In this document: piece after piece, positions 7,916 through 9,561 of the stretch
Layout of the letters: every line of letters begins with the position of its first letter
How positions within the stretch are numbered: position 1 is the first letter of the stretch
NCBI GenBank assembly: GCA_052386975.1
Contig: JBQTJQ010000049.1
Location: 1-9,561, forward strand
Direction of reading: 5' to 3'
From: JACPFV01 sp052386975
GTDB lineage: Bacteria > Pseudomonadota > Gammaproteobacteria > Nevskiales > Nevskiaceae
DNA: 9,561 nucleotides
Made by a program: the position numbers and the translations under genes
Notes under the pieces: model-generated
The model's database searches: none
What the model was told of the DNA's origin: nothing
Seen by the model: only the letters and a program-made list of their open reading frames with translations

Positions 7916-8933
7916 CGGGCTCGACCGGCTTTTCCTCCGCAGGTGCCGGTGTCGGTTCCACCGGCTCGGCGGGCTCCTGCGCTGGAGCCGTTGCGGGATC
8001 CGCGGGCGACGCCTCGGTGCCCGGATCCCCGGACCCGGTGTCCTCGGCAGGCGGCGCCGCATCCGCGGGCGCACCCTCCGCCGGCATGCCGTCCTCGGCC
8101 GGCATCTCGTTCGCCGGCGGCTCGGCCGCGCCCTCGCTGCCTTCGATCGGCTCCTCGGGCTCCGGCACGGCCGAGAACGCCGGCGCGTAACCGGTGTTCA
8201 CCAGCACCCAGTCGATGCGCCGCTGCACGTAGGGACCGGGCGCCTTGGCGCTCCACTTGCGCGGATTGGGCAGCACCGCGACCAGCCGCGCGGTCTGCTC
8301 GGGCGTCATCTCCGCCGCGCTCCGGCCGAAGAACTCCTGCGCCGCCGCCTCGACGCCGTACACGCCCGGGCCGAACTCGGCGATGTTCAGGTAGATCTCG
8401 AGGATGCGCTGCTTGGGCAGCTGCAGCTCGAGCAGCAGCGTGAAGGTGACCTCGAGGCCCTTGCGCAGCCAGGAGCGCGACGGCCACAGGAACAGGTTCT
8501 TGGCGGTCTGCTGGGTGATGGTGCTGGCGCCGCGCTTCTTCGTGTTCTTCTCGTTGTGCTCGAGCGCCTCGGCGATGGCGATGAAGTCGAAGCCCCAGTG
8601 GGTCCAGAACTTCTGGTCCTCGGCGGCGATGACGCCCTGGCGCATCGATTCGGGGATGTGGCTGGCCGGCACCCAGCGGTACGCCACCGGCCGGACTTCG
8701 CTCTGCAGCATGAACGCGGTGGTCGGCGGCTCGACCCAGCGCAGCGCCAGCACCAGGCCGGGCGGCACGAAGAACAGGATCACCAGGACCAGCAGCGCCC
8801 GCAGCACCAGACGCCTGAACCCGCCGCGCGGCGGCGGCTGGTACTCCGGCTCCGGCTCGGCGCTTAGCAGTTCGTTGAACGGCTCGTCGCGCGGCGTCAG
8901 GGACGGCGCGATGCGGGGTCGCGAAGAATTCAT
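7893..8933 (-). CDS. mtgA: Monofunctional biosynthetic peptidoglycan transglycosylase with acidic Pro/Ala tail
   Basis: MtgA is an inner-membrane GT51 enzyme that polymerises lipid II into glycan strands on the periplasmic side. The 346-residue product exceeds the usual 230-245. Order: cytoplasmic tail rich in Pro and Glu (1-40), one membrane anchor (about 43-65), GT51 domain (about 74-253), then a low-complexity tail (256-346). GT51 motifs: AAEDQKFWTHWGFD with catalytic Glu105, GASTITQQTAKNLFL (135-149), RKGLE (157-161) with the second conserved Glu, ILEIYLNIAEFGPGVYGVEAAA (177-198), and LVAVLPNPRKW (217-227). No transpeptidase domain follows. The tail has about 22 acidic residues and one Lys. 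The ATG at 8933 has no Shine-Dalgarno sequence; the next in-frame ATG is past the anchor, so the start holds. It lies 51 nt after metF in a G+C-rich gap with no visible promoter. Confidence 0.95.
   Translation of the reverse strand: MNSSRPRIAPSLTPRDEPFNELLSAEPEPEYQPPPRGGFRRLVLRALLVLVILFFVPPGLVLALRWVEPPTTAFMLQSEVRPVAYRWVPASHIPESMRQGVIAAEDQKFWTHWGFDFIAIAEALEHNEKNTKKRGASTITQQTAKNLFLWPSRSWLRKGLEVTFTLLLELQLPKQRILEIYLNIAEFGPGVYGVEAAAQEFFGRSAAEMTPEQTARLVAVLPNPRKWSAKAPGPYVQRRIDWVLVNTGYAPAFSAVPEPEEPIEGSEGAAEPPANEMPAEDGMPAEGAPADAAPPAEDTGSGDPGTEASPADPATAPAQEPAEPVEPTPAPAEEKPVEPAPQPGQA
7896..8168 (-). repeat. Low-complexity Pro/Ala/Glu region coding for the MtgA C-terminal tail
   Basis: Codons 256-346 of mtgA encode a run made mostly of Pro, Ala and Glu with short recurring units such as MPAEDG/MPAEGA and EPAEPVEP. 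About 22 of 91 residues are acidic and one is basic. It should be disordered and periplasmic. The sequence bias is seen; the location follows from one N-terminal membrane anchor. Confidence 0.75.
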
Positions 8934-8984
8934 AAGGGCGTCGGAGGATGCCGCCGCGGGGGCGGGGCGGTCAACGCCGCGCGC

Positions 8985-9561
8985 TCAGCCCGGCAGGCCG
9001 AGGTTCTTCCACAGCCGCAGCACCGGCTCGGACTGGTTCAGCGTGTAGAAGTGCAGCCCCGGCGCGCCGCCGCGCAGCAGGGTTTCACACAGCCGCGTCG
9101 CCACCTCGAGCCCGAAGTCGAGCAGGGCGGGCTTGTCGCCGGCCAGGCGCTCGAGGCGCAGCCGGATCCAGCGCGGAATCTCCGCGCCGCAGGCGTCGGA
9201 AAACTGCGCGAGCTGGGTGAAGTTCGTGATCGGCATGATGCCCGGCACGATCGGCACGGCGACGCCCGCGCGGCGCGCGCGCCCGACGAAGTCGACGTAG
9301 GCGTCGGCGTTGAAGAAATATTGCGTGATCGCGGCGTCGGCGCCGGCCTTGACCTTGCGCACGAAGTTGGCGAAGTCGGCATCCGGGTCCAGCGTCTGCG
9401 GGTGGGACTCGGGATAGCACGCCACTTCGACGCGGAAGCGCGAGCCGTGCCGCTCGCGGATGAACTCGACCAGCTCGTTGCCGAAGCGGAACTCGCCCGG
9501 GGCCTCGGCGCCGCGCGCCGTCGCCGGCAGGTCGCCGCGCAGCGCGACGATGCGGCGCACG
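8985..9561 (-). CDS. metF: Methylenetetrahydrofolate reductase, C-terminal two thirds (runs off the right edge)
   Basis: MetF is the FAD enzyme that reduces 5,10-methylenetetrahydrofolate to 5-methyltetrahydrofolate for methionine synthesis. About 192 C-terminal residues are present of roughly 280-300; the N-terminal third with the first catalytic Glu lies outside. Seen: IVALRGDLP (family flavin loop) near the edge, VEVACYPESHP, KVKAGADAAITQYFFNADAYVDF, VPIVPGIMPI and the C-terminal LHFYTLNQSE, where E. coli reads FHFYTLNRAE. The stop is TGA at 8987-8985. The GTG near the edge is internal, not a start. mtgA follows on the same strand after 51 nt. Confidence 0.95.
   Translation of the reverse strand, partial: VRRIVALRGDLPATARGAEAPGEFRFGNELVEFIRERHGSRFRVEVACYPESHPQTLDPDADFANFVRKVKAGADAAITQYFFNADAYVDFVGRARRAGVAVPIVPGIMPITNFTQLAQFSDACGAEIPRWIRLRLERLAGDKPALLDFGLEVATRLCETLLRGGAPGLHFYTLNQSEPVLRLWKNLGLPG

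Noticed and set aside
8948..8975. G-rich stretch between metF and mtgA with runs of five, four and two G, as a possible G-quadruplex or hairpin (CCGCC/GGCGG).
   Set aside because: Runs are uneven and lie in a G+C-rich gap where such sequences arise often; no further signal supports a function.

Overview
The window is chromosomal core sequence from a G+C-rich proteobacterium (about 70% G+C by eye). It carries nine genes and shows no mobile element, CRISPR array or RNA gene that I can support. The order thiD-thiE-hemL is the one familiar from Pseudomonas and other Gammaproteobacteria, and the PLP-dependent HemL, MtgA, FtsEX and DedA/LssY proteins all fit a Gram-negative gammaproteobacterium. 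A G+C-rich lineage near Nevskiales, Xanthomonadales or Chromatiales is a guess; no rRNA or other marker is present to fix it.

Layout. From 6840 leftwards to the left edge, seven genes lie head to tail on the minus strand with almost no space between them: thiD (6840-6061), thiE (6064-5414), hemL (5409-4105), a large DedA/PAP2-like/LssY membrane protein (4108-2114), ftsY (2101-1184), ftsE (1178-459) and ftsX (466 to beyond the edge). Junctions are a 4-nt overlap, 4-nt gap, 4-nt overlap, 12-nt gap, 5-nt gap and 8-nt overlap, so they look like one polycistronic unit. It joins thiamin synthesis, tetrapyrrole synthesis, a membrane lipid-type protein, signal-recognition-particle targeting and cell division. 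At 7211-7879 a cation-dependent O-methyltransferase gene runs the other way. The 370-nt divergent region (6841-7210) is the only sizeable non-coding stretch; its right part is clearly less G+C-rich than the rest and holds repeats, DnaA-box-like sites and inverted repeats. The methyltransferase gene converges on mtgA (8933-7893, minus), which lies 51 nt downstream of metF (right edge to 8985, minus, N-terminus missing).

How the genes work together. ThiD and ThiE give thiamin phosphate; HemL gives 5-aminolevulinate for heme. FtsY receives ribosome-nascent-chain complexes at the membrane, and FtsE/FtsX form the ABC-type divisome regulator of cell-wall hydrolases. MtgA polymerises glycan strands from lipid II. 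The DedA/LssY protein probably acts on or moves membrane lipids, but its role is unknown. MetF makes 5-methyltetrahydrofolate for methionine, which feeds the S-adenosylmethionine used by the methyltransferase; that metabolic link is inference.

No wholly new system is evident. The points most worth a second look are a PAP2-like domain that has lost every catalytic residue while keeping motif spacing, an FtsY with three changes in otherwise well-conserved GTPase motifs, an MtgA with a long acidic Pro/Ala tail, the thi-hem-fts operon itself, a hairpin covering the ribosome-binding region of the DedA/LssY gene, and the repeat-rich divergent region upstream of thiD.
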